This document shows, piece by piece, positions 7,537 to 16,500 of a DNA stretch of 36,764 nt. Origin of the DNA: Candidatus Poribacteria bacterium. Its GTDB lineage: Bacteria > Poribacteria > DTPJ01 > WJIO01. Location: assembly GCA_014730235.1 (NCBI GenBank), contig WJIO01000288.1:1-36764 (forward strand), read 5' to 3'. The notes under the pieces were generated by a model, which searched no databases, was not told the origin of the DNA, and was given only the letters and a program-made list of their open reading frames with translations. The first letter of the stretch is position 1; every line of letters begins with the position of its first letter. A program made the position numbers and the translations under genes.

Positions 7537-9453
7537 ATGAGTTATAATAATACCGAGAGAAAAAAAGTAACCCTTCGCGCTCTCCTTATAGTTTTAATAT
7601 TCCTGCCTGTAAACAGCTACTGGATCATACAAACAGAGTTGGTGCATTATTCATCCCACCCCACCACCCTTTCCCTGCTTTTTAACGTAATACTTTTTAT
7701 ATTCTTCCTCATAGGCATAAATCTATTTCTATCGAAAATATTACCTAAATATGCCTTTACCCAGCAGGAGTTACTGACTATATATATACTTTTGTCCATA
7801 GGCTCTACCATGAGCGGTCATGACATGGTTCAGGTAATTGCTCCTATGCTTGGGCATGCTTATCGTTTCGCCACGCCGGAAAACGAATGGAAGGAGATAT
7901 TCTGGCAGTACCTACCCCGCGACCTGACAATTGATAACCAGAAAGCTCTGGACGGTCTATATACAGGAGAATCCACTATATACAATGTGGATATCATCAA
8001 GGCGTGGTTGGAAAGTATTCTCAGATGGACAGTCTTTTATGTGCTGTTGCTGTGGGTAATGCTGTGTATAAACATTGTCTTCAGAAAAAGGTGGACAGAA
8101 AACGAAAAACTTACATATCCCATTATACAACTACCGATGGAAATGACCCAGGAAGGCGGCAAGAGGCTGTTTGCTAACCGATTGCTGTGGATCGGATTTG
8201 CCATTGCCGGTGGGATAAGCCTTGTAAATGGGCTTCATTTTATTTATCCATCTGTACCGGAGATTCATGTCCGGCATTATAACCTCGTCCAGTTTTTCCC
8301 CGAAAAGCCCTGGAGTGCCATAGGCAGAACACGCTTGACACTATATCCATTTGCCATAGGCATGGGATATTTTATACCCCTGGAGCTTTCCTTTTCCTGC
8401 TGGTTTTTCTACTGGGTTGGAAAAGCTGTTATGGTGACCGGAAGCGCAGTGGGATGGAAGAGCATACCCGGTTTCCCGTTTATGAGCGAACAGGCTCTGG
8501 GGGGGAGCCTGGGGATTGTCATTGCCGTAACATGGGCTGCCCGGAAGTATCTGTTGAATATACTGAAAAACATCTTTAATGCAAATTCGGATGATTCAAA
8601 CGAACCGATGAAATATCGCACAGCATTTATCGGCGGTTTTGCAGGTATGATACTTCTGCTATTATTTTTGTGGTCTGCCGGAACTTCCCTTTGGGTGTCA
8701 GTGGTTTTCTTTATATTCTACTTTGGTATATCTATCGCCTTAACCAGAATCCGGGCGGAACTCGGGCCTCCCATTATCAGCCTCTGGGTGTGGGGGGAAA
8801 GTTCAACGGACCCGGGACAGAAGCTGGTTAAATTTTTCGGCACTCGTCGTGTAGGTTCTACAAACTTGACAATACTGACGCTGCTTTTCTGGTTCAACCG
8901 GGATCATCGCTGTCATCCCATGCCCCATCAACTTGAGGGATTGGAGATTGCCCGGCGCACAAAAATTAAATCAAGTTCCCTTGTATTTCCTATGATGCTT
9001 GTGGCTGGTTTAAGTTCCCTGACTGCTTTCTGGGCTTATCTGCATATATACTATAAGCTGGGGATAACCGGAGGTTTTGCATGGGAACCGTTTAATCGTT
9101 TACAAAACTGGCTTACTGTATCCCAATCACCTGACTGGATGGCCATAGGAGCTACAGGTTTCAGCTTTGTGTTTACCCTGTTTCTCATGTTTATGCGTCG
9201 GCAGTTTCTGTGGTGGCCCTTTCATCCTGTAGGATATATACTGGCCGGCACATGGAGCGTTGACAATATATGGATGCCATTATTCATAAGCTGGACAGCC
9301 AAATTATTATTAACGAAATACGGTGGTATCAAGGCCTATCGTCGGGCTGTGCCGTTTTTCGCCGGGCTTATACTTGGTCAGTTTATTATTGGTGGTTTAT
9401 GGAGCATACTGGGAACGATCTTTGAAATACCAATAAATTTTTATTTTGTATAA
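7537..9453 (+). CDS. DUF6785-type polytopic membrane protein, second copy
   Basis: 638 residues with many membrane segments, the first being RALLIVLIFLPVNSYWI. It is a distant paralogue of the 516-2468 protein. Both have RxxAE (here RIRAELGPP), FLWWPFHPVGY near residue 560 and a C-terminal KYGGIKAYRRA...LILGQF block. It differs by a region rich in Arg/His between membrane segments (FWFNRDHRCHPMPHQLEG). The family is thought to be transport-related from its topology; no substrate is known. No clear Shine-Dalgarno precedes the ATG, and the preceding hairpin is very close. It is co-directional with the LamG pair, but the hairpin may separate it. Confidence 0.75.
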   Translation: MSYNNTERKKVTLRALLIVLIFLPVNSYWIIQTELVHYSSHPTTLSLLFNVILFIFFLIGINLFLSKILPKYAFTQQELLTIYILLSIGSTMSGHDMVQVIAPMLGHAYRFATPENEWKEIFWQYLPRDLTIDNQKALDGLYTGESTIYNVDIIKAWLESILRWTVFYVLLLWVMLCINIVFRKRWTENEKLTYPIIQLPMEMTQEGGKRLFANRLLWIGFAIAGGISLVNGLHFIYPSVPEIHVRHYNLVQFFPEKPWSAIGRTRLTLYPFAIGMGYFIPLELSFSCWFFYWVGKAVMVTGSAVGWKSIPGFPFMSEQALGGSLGIVIAVTWAARKYLLNILKNIFNANSDDSNEPMKYRTAFIGGFAGMILLLLFLWSAGTSLWVSVVFFIFYFGISIALTRIRAELGPPIISLWVWGESSTDPGQKLVKFFGTRRVGSTNLTILTLLFWFNRDHRCHPMPHQLEGLEIARRTKIKSSSLVFPMMLVAGLSSLTAFWAYLHIYYKLGITGGFAWEPFNRLQNWLTVSQSPDWMAIGATGFSFVFTLFLMFMRRQFLWWPFHPVGYILAGTWSVDNIWMPLFISWTAKLLLTKYGGIKAYRRAVPFFAGLILGQFIIGGLWSILGTIFEIPINFYFV

Positions 9454-9655
9454 CTGGTTCTTCCAACTTGAATTTGGAAATATAAAAATCATTGTCTAAT
9501 AAAACAATATTTTCTGTTTATAATTCCTGTATCCTCCGTTTGTCATTCCTGCGGAAGCAGGAATCCAGTAGATCCGCATAAAGACTCGATTCCTGCCTTC
9601 GCAGAGATGACAATCTGATAGAATTTCCAAATTATTAACAACCTAAACCCAAAAC
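9452..9655. repeat. MITE-like repeat, copy 3 (long, double-hairpin form)
   Basis: The left end GGTTCTTCC overlaps the stop of the DUF6785 gene. The following stretch (ATATAAAAATCATTGTCTAA) is the inverted counterpart of the right half of copy 2. The core GTCATTCCTGCGGAAGC is followed by CCAGTAGATCCGCATAAAG and a second CCTTCGCAG arm. The right end (about 9640-9655, ACCTAAACCC) is decayed. It sits between two convergent genes. Confidence 0.75.
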
Positions 9656-9667
9656 AACAGTATAACT

Positions 9668-10468
9668 TTATTGTTTTATCTCTCCCCATGTAACACTAAG
9701 TTTACCCGAAGATGATACTGACAACGCGCTCTCAATACCATTATTCATAAGGTCATTAATCTCAGCTTCCGAAAGGGCTTGTCTGAGTATAATAACTTCG
9801 TCCAGGATACCACCCATAAAACGACCTGTATGACTCATAAAATGTAAAGGCGCATCGTTTGTGCCAACATCAAAATCAGCACCATCCATAGAAGCCTCTT
9901 CAACTCCGTCAATATATAGTCTTATAGTTCCACCTTCCCTTGTGCCAACTAGATGATGCCATTCATCATCATTAACCAAAGTATTACTGGCTATGTGGAA
10001 ATTCGCTGATGCCGCATCTCTAAGGAATAGGCTCATATTACCTGTAGCTGCCTTTGCCTGATCCGCGTAATACAGGGCATACCAGGGCAAAACCTGTGCT
10101 GGGTGGTAATTCTTCGCTATTATCATAGGGGGTGCGTCTTCAGGAGTTGTTATCAAAAGCCAGCAGGCCAGGGTAAAGTCAACACCTTCAGGAAATTCAA
10201 GGCTGTCATCATCAGGTACTTCAACCCATCCGTCTGCGCCATCAAAGCTCAGTGCTCCACCAAATTTTCCATCTGCTGTCCATTCCACGCCACCCATGAT
10301 ATTACCATCGTTGCCATTTTCTGATAGATCTACGGCTGTGTCTCCTTCGTCACTATCAAAAAGCCATATACCCGCAATGTCCTCTATAGCACCGTTGGCG
10401 ACACTAACACCTAAAGTTATACAAAAAATCAGAGAGATTAATATAAAACGCAAATTAATCTTGAGCAT
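9668..10468 (-). CDS. Secreted LamG domain protein 3
   Basis: 266 residues. The signal peptide MLKINLRFILISLIFCITLG is cleaved near VANG, and one LamG domain follows: GIWLFDSDEGD, DLSENGNDGNI, GKFGGALSFDGADGWVEVPD, LACWLLI, DDEWHHLVGTREGG, IRLYIDGVEE, GGILDEVIILRQALSEAEI. The tail SSGKLSVTWGEIKQ matches the other secreted proteins. It is more distant from LamG 1 and 2 than they are from each other. The ATG is preceded by AGGAGG with 7-base spacing. It appears monocistronic, with a repeat element on each side. Confidence 0.87.
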   Translation of the reverse strand: MLKINLRFILISLIFCITLGVSVANGAIEDIAGIWLFDSDEGDTAVDLSENGNDGNIMGGVEWTADGKFGGALSFDGADGWVEVPDDDSLEFPEGVDFTLACWLLITTPEDAPPMIIAKNYHPAQVLPWYALYYADQAKAATGNMSLFLRDAASANFHIASNTLVNDDEWHHLVGTREGGTIRLYIDGVEEASMDGADFDVGTNDAPLHFMSHTGRFMGGILDEVIILRQALSEAEINDLMNNGIESALSVSSSGKLSVTWGEIKQ

Positions 10469-10571
10469 TGTTTATTCCTCCTATTAACAAATATTAAAAA
10501 CAAAACTATAAATTATAAAACTAACTACCAGCTTATCTATTCTATCAAATCTTTATCTTCAAATCAATAAA

Positions 10572-10690
10572 AATGCTCTCAGCTTGTCATTCCTGCTTCC
10601 GCAGGAATGACAGCATAAAGAAGTCTCTTATCTTTACCACACTGAATCCGGAAGAGCCAAAGTTTTCACGGAATAAATTTTATACTTGGA
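10572..10690. repeat. MITE-like repeat, copy 4 (single hairpin plus extended flank)
   Basis: CTCAGCTTGTCATTCCTGC is followed by GCAGGAATGACAGCATAAAG and the right end CACACTGAATCCGGAAGAGCC. The left end is trimmed or decayed. The bases after the right end (AAAGTTTTCACGG and ATAAATTTTATACTTGG, to about 10690) recur next to copies 6 and 7, so the unit is longer than the terminal repeat alone suggests. Confidence 0.75.
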
Positions 10691-10783
10691 AAGCAAACTT
10701 TTTACTGTTATCCTAAAATGCTTTATGTTAAAATAGTAGTAATTTAATACTCATTCATCTTACCGCGATTAAGGAGAAAGGAA

Positions 10784-12580
10784 ATGCAACTTACAGGTGG
10801 GGAAATTATAGCTGAATATCTGACAAGAGAAAAGGTTCCATATATTCTTGGTATACCCGGTCATGGCAGTCTGGGAATTGCCGATGCTTTCAAGGGTAGA
10901 GAAGACAAAATCAAAATAATGCAGGTAAAGCACGAGCAAAGCGCGGTCCATCTGGCTGATGGTTATTACCGGGTTTCGGGACAACCCCTGGCCGTATTCA
11001 CATCCATAGGCCCTGGAGCCATAAATACAGCCATAGGAGTTGCGACAGCCTATGTAGATTCAACACCGGTATTGATTATCACCGGGGATACCCATACCCA
11101 TATGTTTGGAAAAGGTGTTTTACAGGAGATAGAGAGAACTCATAGTTCTAACTTTCCCCGCATATTAGAGCCGGTGGTTAAACGCTATTGGCAGCCCAAC
11201 CACGTATCCCAACTGCCGCATATACTGCAAAGGGCCTTTGGCTACATGATGACCGGCAGGCGCGGGCCTGTCCTGATTGATATACCTATGGATGTCCAGT
11301 GCGATTCTGCCGATGTTGAACTGCCTGAACCTTCGGATCGAAAACCAATGGGTCGGATTTCTGGTGATCCTGATCTGGTATCAAAGGCTGTGGAACTCCT
11401 GTCCCAATCAGAAAGACCTGTTATACTGGCCGGAGGTGGTGTTATAACCTCTGATGCATTTGCTGAATTGCTGGAACTGGCAGAAATGATGGATGCGGCA
11501 GTTGTAACCACCATGATGGGAAAAAGTGCATTTCCTGAAAATCATCCACTGTATGGCTGGCATACTGGCTCAAAAGGAACTACATGCGGAAACAAACTTA
11601 CATCTTCAGCCGACGTTCTTCTTGCCGTAGGTTGCAGGTTTGCCGATGAAACAACATCATCCTATAAGCATGGGGTGAGTTTTTCTATACCTCCCACAAA
11701 GCTTATCCACATTGATCTGGATGAAACAGAGATAGGCAAAAATTACCCGTGTGAAGTAGGTCTTGTAGCCGATGCAAAATCAGCCCTGAATCAGGTGATA
11801 CAACAGTTGAGGGATGTAAAAAAGAAAGACAGAGGGGAATATAAAGCGGAAATAAAATGTTTAGTCAGTAGCTGGTTTGACGAAATGAAAGAATTCAGGG
11901 AATACAATAAAAAACCGGTCACTATTTCCCGAATGTTAAAGGAATTGAGAGAATTTTTAGATGATGATGCTATAGTAGCTTCATCATCCGGCAACACCCA
12001 GGCACAGATACTTCAGGAATTCCCCTTTTACCAACCCCGCACATGTCTTACTACCGGAGGATTCTCCACTATGGGATTCACACTCCCGGCCAGTATGGGG
12101 GCCAAGCTGGCTTTCCCGGACAGGCAGGTGGTGGGAGTATTAGGCGATGGCGATTTCATGATGACCATGCAGGAACTTGCTACAGCGGTCCAGTATAATA
12201 TACCTGTAGTAATATTAATCGCCAATAATCAGGGATGGATTTCCATAAAAGACCTGCAAATAGCTGCCTACGGTGAGGACAGACCCATTGCCACCGATTT
12301 TGTAAATTCAAAGGGTGAAATATATTCACCGGATTTTGAAAAGATCGCAGGTGCCTTTGGATGCCACAGCCAAAAAATTAATAGTGGCGAAGCGGTAAAA
12401 CCAGCATTGAAGAAAGCCTTTGATTCGGGGAAACCGGCGGTCATCGAGGTTATAGTACAACGGGATTTCCCATACTCAGGCGGAAAAGTCGCCGGTTGGT
12501 GGGATGTGCCAGTTCCTACCTATCTTACTGAAAGACGCGCAAAATATGAAAGAGAAAGATCAGAAGAAAAACTCAACTGA
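10784..12580 (+). CDS. Thiamine-pyrophosphate-dependent enzyme, acetolactate synthase-like
   Basis: 598 residues with the three-part architecture of the ALS/benzoylformate decarboxylase family: N-terminal TPP-binding Pyr domain (1-170), central domain (about 190-340) and C-terminal PP domain (about 385-575). The catalytic Glu is E51 in VKHEQSAVHLADGY. The metal/TPP motif GDG (454-456) ends in NN at 481-482 (GVLGDGDFMM ... ILIANNQGW). Members make acetolactate, decarboxylate 2-oxo acids or, as IolD, hydrolyse a cyclic dione; I cannot choose among these. No regulatory subunit (IlvN) or other ilv gene is adjacent, which argues against a standard branched-chain amino acid role. The start has the strong site AAGGAG, 8 bases upstream of ATG. 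It overlaps the next gene. Confidence 0.82.
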   Translation: MQLTGGEIIAEYLTREKVPYILGIPGHGSLGIADAFKGREDKIKIMQVKHEQSAVHLADGYYRVSGQPLAVFTSIGPGAINTAIGVATAYVDSTPVLIITGDTHTHMFGKGVLQEIERTHSSNFPRILEPVVKRYWQPNHVSQLPHILQRAFGYMMTGRRGPVLIDIPMDVQCDSADVELPEPSDRKPMGRISGDPDLVSKAVELLSQSERPVILAGGGVITSDAFAELLELAEMMDAAVVTTMMGKSAFPENHPLYGWHTGSKGTTCGNKLTSSADVLLAVGCRFADETTSSYKHGVSFSIPPTKLIHIDLDETEIGKNYPCEVGLVADAKSALNQVIQQLRDVKKKDRGEYKAEIKCLVSSWFDEMKEFREYNKKPVTISRMLKELREFLDDDAIVASSSGNTQAQILQEFPFYQPRTCLTTGGFSTMGFTLPASMGAKLAFPDRQVVGVLGDGDFMMTMQELATAVQYNIPVVILIANNQGWISIKDLQIAAYGEDRPIATDFVNSKGEIYSPDFEKIAGAFGCHSQKINSGEAVKPALKKAFDSGKPAVIEVIVQRDFPYSGGKVAGWWDVPVPTYLTERRAKYERERSEEKLN

Positions 12581-12965
12581 AAAAACAAATAGAATCACCC
12601 ACGCTGAAATTATTAAGCTGCATCTGCACGCCTTTGTTCTGATGCACAAAGGTATTAGTGTCTGGCGTATAATTGCAGCCTACCTTTTCCTGTTATTTGC
12701 CATATTAAGCTTTGTTTTTACCATAAAGATACCGGTAAGTAATCAATTCCTGACACCTACAGATGCAGCCAAAACCCAGTCCAGGGGCATAACTATATTT
12801 ATGACAGTGGTAAATCTCATTGTATACGGGGTAATATTAAACTGGAATAAACGCAGTGGTTTTCGCGCAGCCATAAGGATTGCACTAATAGGAGTTGCTT
12901 TTTATCTTGATATGTTCCTTGTCCAGGTGTTATATGTTATGATACGGGAAGGTCATTTTTTGTAA
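12546..12965 (+). CDS. Small membrane protein of unknown function (3 TM segments)
   Basis: 139 residues from the ATG at 12546; an in-frame ATG at 12504 exists but would overlap the upstream gene far more. A charged, Lys-rich N-terminus precedes three hydrophobic segments (about WRIIAAYLFLLFAILSFVF, IFMTVVNLIVYGVIL and IALIGVAFYLDMFLVQVLYV). It overlaps the end of the TPP-enzyme gene by 35 bases, which implies translational coupling, and ends 38 bases before the BrxF-like gene. I recognise no family. It could be a partner of either neighbour. Confidence 0.65.
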   Translation: MKEKDQKKNSTEKTNRITHAEIIKLHLHAFVLMHKGISVWRIIAAYLFLLFAILSFVFTIKIPVSNQFLTPTDAAKTQSRGITIFMTVVNLIVYGVILNWNKRSGFRAAIRIALIGVAFYLDMFLVQVLYVMIREGHFL

Positions 12966-13003
12966 TTATACTATATAAGAGATAAAATACAGGAAAATAA
13001 ATC

Positions 13004-13516
13004 TTGTCTGAAAATAACGACATCAACCTCACAGAAAACCAGCAAAAAACCTATGAATTACTTACATCAGCATGTAAATACAGCCTAAGACGTGGTACGC
13101 TGTGCCTTGTAGGTGATTTTCAATCAGGTAAAACAACTCTTGCAAAATACTTCCTGTCACAAAAATTCGACAATCCTGATAAATATTACCTAAATTTGAA
13201 TCTCTTCCTTCTTGAGTATTTGAGAAAAGAGTCAGATGAACTTCCAGTTCTCGGTAACATGCAGGCCAAAACAAGGTTGGTGATGGAAGTTGCTCTTGAA
13301 GAATATATAGAAGATCATTACAAAGAAAATGACATTCTCGTCCTTGATGCAATCGAAATTATTTATCCATATCGTCTCAATCTGGCTTCACTGATTAGCA
13401 GGCATACCCGGGATGGCAAGATATGTATAATCTGCGTTCCTGAAAACGAAAAATTTGTGTTTGATTTTTCATGGGGAAATTGTGAGATAATAAGTTTAGA
13501 AACTAAAGAAAAATAG
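13004..13516 (+). CDS. P-loop ATPase resembling BrxF of type 3 BREX
   Basis: 170 residues, a single small P-loop NTPase domain. Walker A is GDFQSGKT (37-44) and Walker B is ILVLDAIE (111-118, Asp115). Between them is a YYLNLNLFLLEYL stretch, and a CIICVPE strand follows Walker B. Size, motif spacing and position immediately ahead of a DUF6079/BrxC-like giant ATPase match BrxF of type 3 BREX systems, in which brxF and brxC are adjacent. The start is TTG at 13004 with AGGA 9 bases upstream; no better start exists. The next gene begins 13 bases after its stop. Its biochemical role in BREX is not well established. Assignment is by pattern and context, so an unrelated small AAA-type ATPase is still possible. 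Confidence 0.65.
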   Translation: MSENNDINLTENQQKTYELLTSACKYSLRRGTLCLVGDFQSGKTTLAKYFLSQKFDNPDKYYLNLNLFLLEYLRKESDELPVLGNMQAKTRLVMEVALEEYIEDHYKENDILVLDAIEIIYPYRLNLASLISRHTRDGKICIICVPENEKFVFDFSWGNCEIISLETKEK

Positions 13517-13529
13517 GAAAGTGAAACAG

Positions 13530-16500
13530 ATGCCAAAGATAAAAGACATTATTGAAGTACCACCAGTTAAAACCGTCATTGAATTATCAACGGTAAGGGA
13601 TTCAGAAGGTGAAACCCCCGAAGAACTGAATCAATTACTGGATACATTTGTAATAACCGATGATATCGAGCGAAATCTAAAAATAATACTGGACAGGATA
13701 AGCAATTATCCCTATCAGGGTATGGGATTTTTCCTTACAGGAAATTTCGGTTCCGGTAAATCTCATTTTCTCTCTGTGATTAGTTTGCTGCTACAGTATC
13801 CCTGGGCCTGGGAGCATGTAGTTTCTCAAAGCGAAGCTATACAGCAGTATGGGGATAATATTAAAGAACGCAGATATCTGGTGGTGCAGATTCCCCTTCT
13901 TGAATACAGAAAGACTGATTCCCTGGAGGACATCTTCTGGAAAAGCATTGAGGAGACAATGGCATCTTCAAAATATAGAATATTTGCCCCACTTGCCCAA
14001 TCTTCCTACTTTCTTGAACAGTTTGAAAAATACATAATACCAGCCCATTCCAGAGAATTAAACAAATTTATCCAGGGTAAGCTGAGTTCTAAATATACAT
14101 GGGGAACTATTCGCCAGGAAAGCGTTGAGGATGCAATACTTTTTGCCCAGGAATTTCTTAAATTAAACGCGACAAATATACCTTTCAGGTTGACCCTGGA
14201 AAGACAGAAAACCTGGAATAGATTGATGGTTATAATGAAACAAAACGAATTATCAGGTCTGGTGGTTTTAATGGACGAATTGAGCGAATTCCTGAAATCC
14301 AAGCCTGATAACAAGGCCCTTAATGAGGACACACGCTTTCTGCAATTTATCGGAGAAAAATCCACCCATGCACCGGTGTGGATAGTCGGCGCGCTCCAGG
14401 AGGCAATTGAGAGAACCGGCGACATAAGCCAGGTCACTTTTAATAAAATCAAAGACAGATACCAGAGGAATCTTGAGCTATCAACCCGCCATATAAGGGA
14501 ATTGATTGACCGGCGGCTTATCCGCAAGAAAGGCGCAGAATCCATATCGGTCATAAAAGAAGCATACGGCATATTAAAAAGCGGTTTTAGCCACCTGAAA
14601 ATTAGTGAAGATGATTTTTTACAGATTTATCCGGTGCATCCTGAAACTCTGGAACTTCTGGATGTCAACACAAATTTCTTTTCCCAGCGCAGGGGTGTAG
14701 TGGATTTTATACACTATCAGGTCAAAGGTGATCCCATTCGCCAGATACAGGGCATGATGGATGACGAATACACCCAGCTTCTTACACCCGATAAAATCTT
14801 TGACCATTTCTCATTCCGAATAAGGGAAATGGTAGACATAAGCCAGTATTACCAGATTTACCGGGATTATTTTGAGAAGCGAATACTCCGGATTTTTGAT
14901 GATAAAACAGATCAGGAATACGCCCTTAAGCTTGTAAAAATACTGATATTACTAAAGGTTTCCCCTGTTTCTGAAACCCGGACTGTTCGTCAGCTTGCGG
15001 ATATGGTTCTGTATAACTGTACTGATCTGGGCGGCGATTTAAATTATGAATACATACAGGAACAGATTTTAGGCACGCTAAGGACAAAAGCCAGTTACAT
15101 CAAAGTCAATCAGGGAGATGATCCCCTCTCTGATGTTTACTATATTGATCTGGAATCAAAAACAACGGATATAATAGAACATAAGAAAAGGGATATTCTA
15201 CTGAGTTTAACGGAATCTGACCAAAGGGTTCTTGATACAGCCTTTGATCAGTTGGTATACGGCCCTTTACCCCTGGCCCATCTGCGGGGTATATACAGCG
15301 AGAGAAAAAATATTTCGTGGGAAAATACACCAAGATCGGGAATGGCAAAGCTTCAGAATTTAACGGAAATAAGCGAATCAGAAATTGAGGATACCATACA
15401 GCGGCTTAGAACTTCAGAGGATGATTTTGTTTTATATCTGGGAATCCCTTTTGACATTGCCAAACAAAGGGAACACTTTCGAAATATTCTTAATTCATAT
15501 AACGAACGCTTTATCAACGGTCTGGTCTACTGGTTGCCCGAGGAAATAAATAATACAGAAAAAATTCAGATACTAAAGGACTTTTACGCACAACATGAGA
15601 TTTTCGCGGAATATTCTTCTGATGGCAGTAAATCCGGTATAGAACTCAGGGAAAACCTTAAACGTTCTATGGAAGAGATGGTTTTACAGGTTAGGGATGT
15701 TATCGAAGGGGCTTATTTCTCAGGTAAAGTATATACAACTCAGGGTGAAATAACAGGTCTTGAGCTAACCGACTCAAAAACTCAGAATTTCAATACAACC
15801 CTGGCCAGAATAATCAGAGAACCAATAAGAACACTATATCCTGATCATATATCCCCTCAGGTGGAAATATCAACCCGGCGGCTTATAAGCGACCTCATAG
15901 ATGACTTTGTGCGCCCGGGCAGGACAGATGACATAACAGCACCCCATGCAAGATATTTAAGGACTTCTATTGAGGGAATTGCTGTTCCTTTGGGGTTGGC
16001 TAGAAAGCGGGATAATGGTTATGATCTGGATGTGGATGTTAATAAAAATCCTCTCCTTGCCCGGATAGCTGAAATTATACCACAGGCTGAAAATACAGGT
16101 TCAAATTCTGGATCAAACCTTGTTGAATATAAATGGGTTTACCAGCAGTTGCGTAAATCCGAATACGGTATAATCGGGCCTGTCTTTGAGCTATTTATAG
16201 CATCCCTGATGCGTAAAGGTCAGTTAATCGGTTATAAAGGCGGGATACCTGTAAACATATCCCAGGTGGGATTTCCCCTATCCAACTACGTTCAGCAAAT
16301 CGGACAAGGGCAGCTTATCAATGGTGACCTTCGATGGCAGTTGGCGTCAGTTTCTGAGGCGTTATTAGGAGAAAAGCTACAGGATTATGATGTAACAAAA
16401 CAGGAAGAGATATGGGCAAGGCTATGCGATCTCCGGGAAAAGACAATTCGCGGTATTGCAAATATCCGACAGGAGTTGGAAGTCCTTCATGACCGCATGC

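Noticed and set aside
10784-12580. Calling the TPP enzyme IlvB or IolD
   Set aside because: No IlvN or ilv neighbours and no iol neighbours; sequence motifs fit the superfamily but do not decide the substrate.
14006-14572. 188-residue frame on the minus strand
   Set aside because: Antisense to the BrxC-like gene, no ribosome site or domain motifs.
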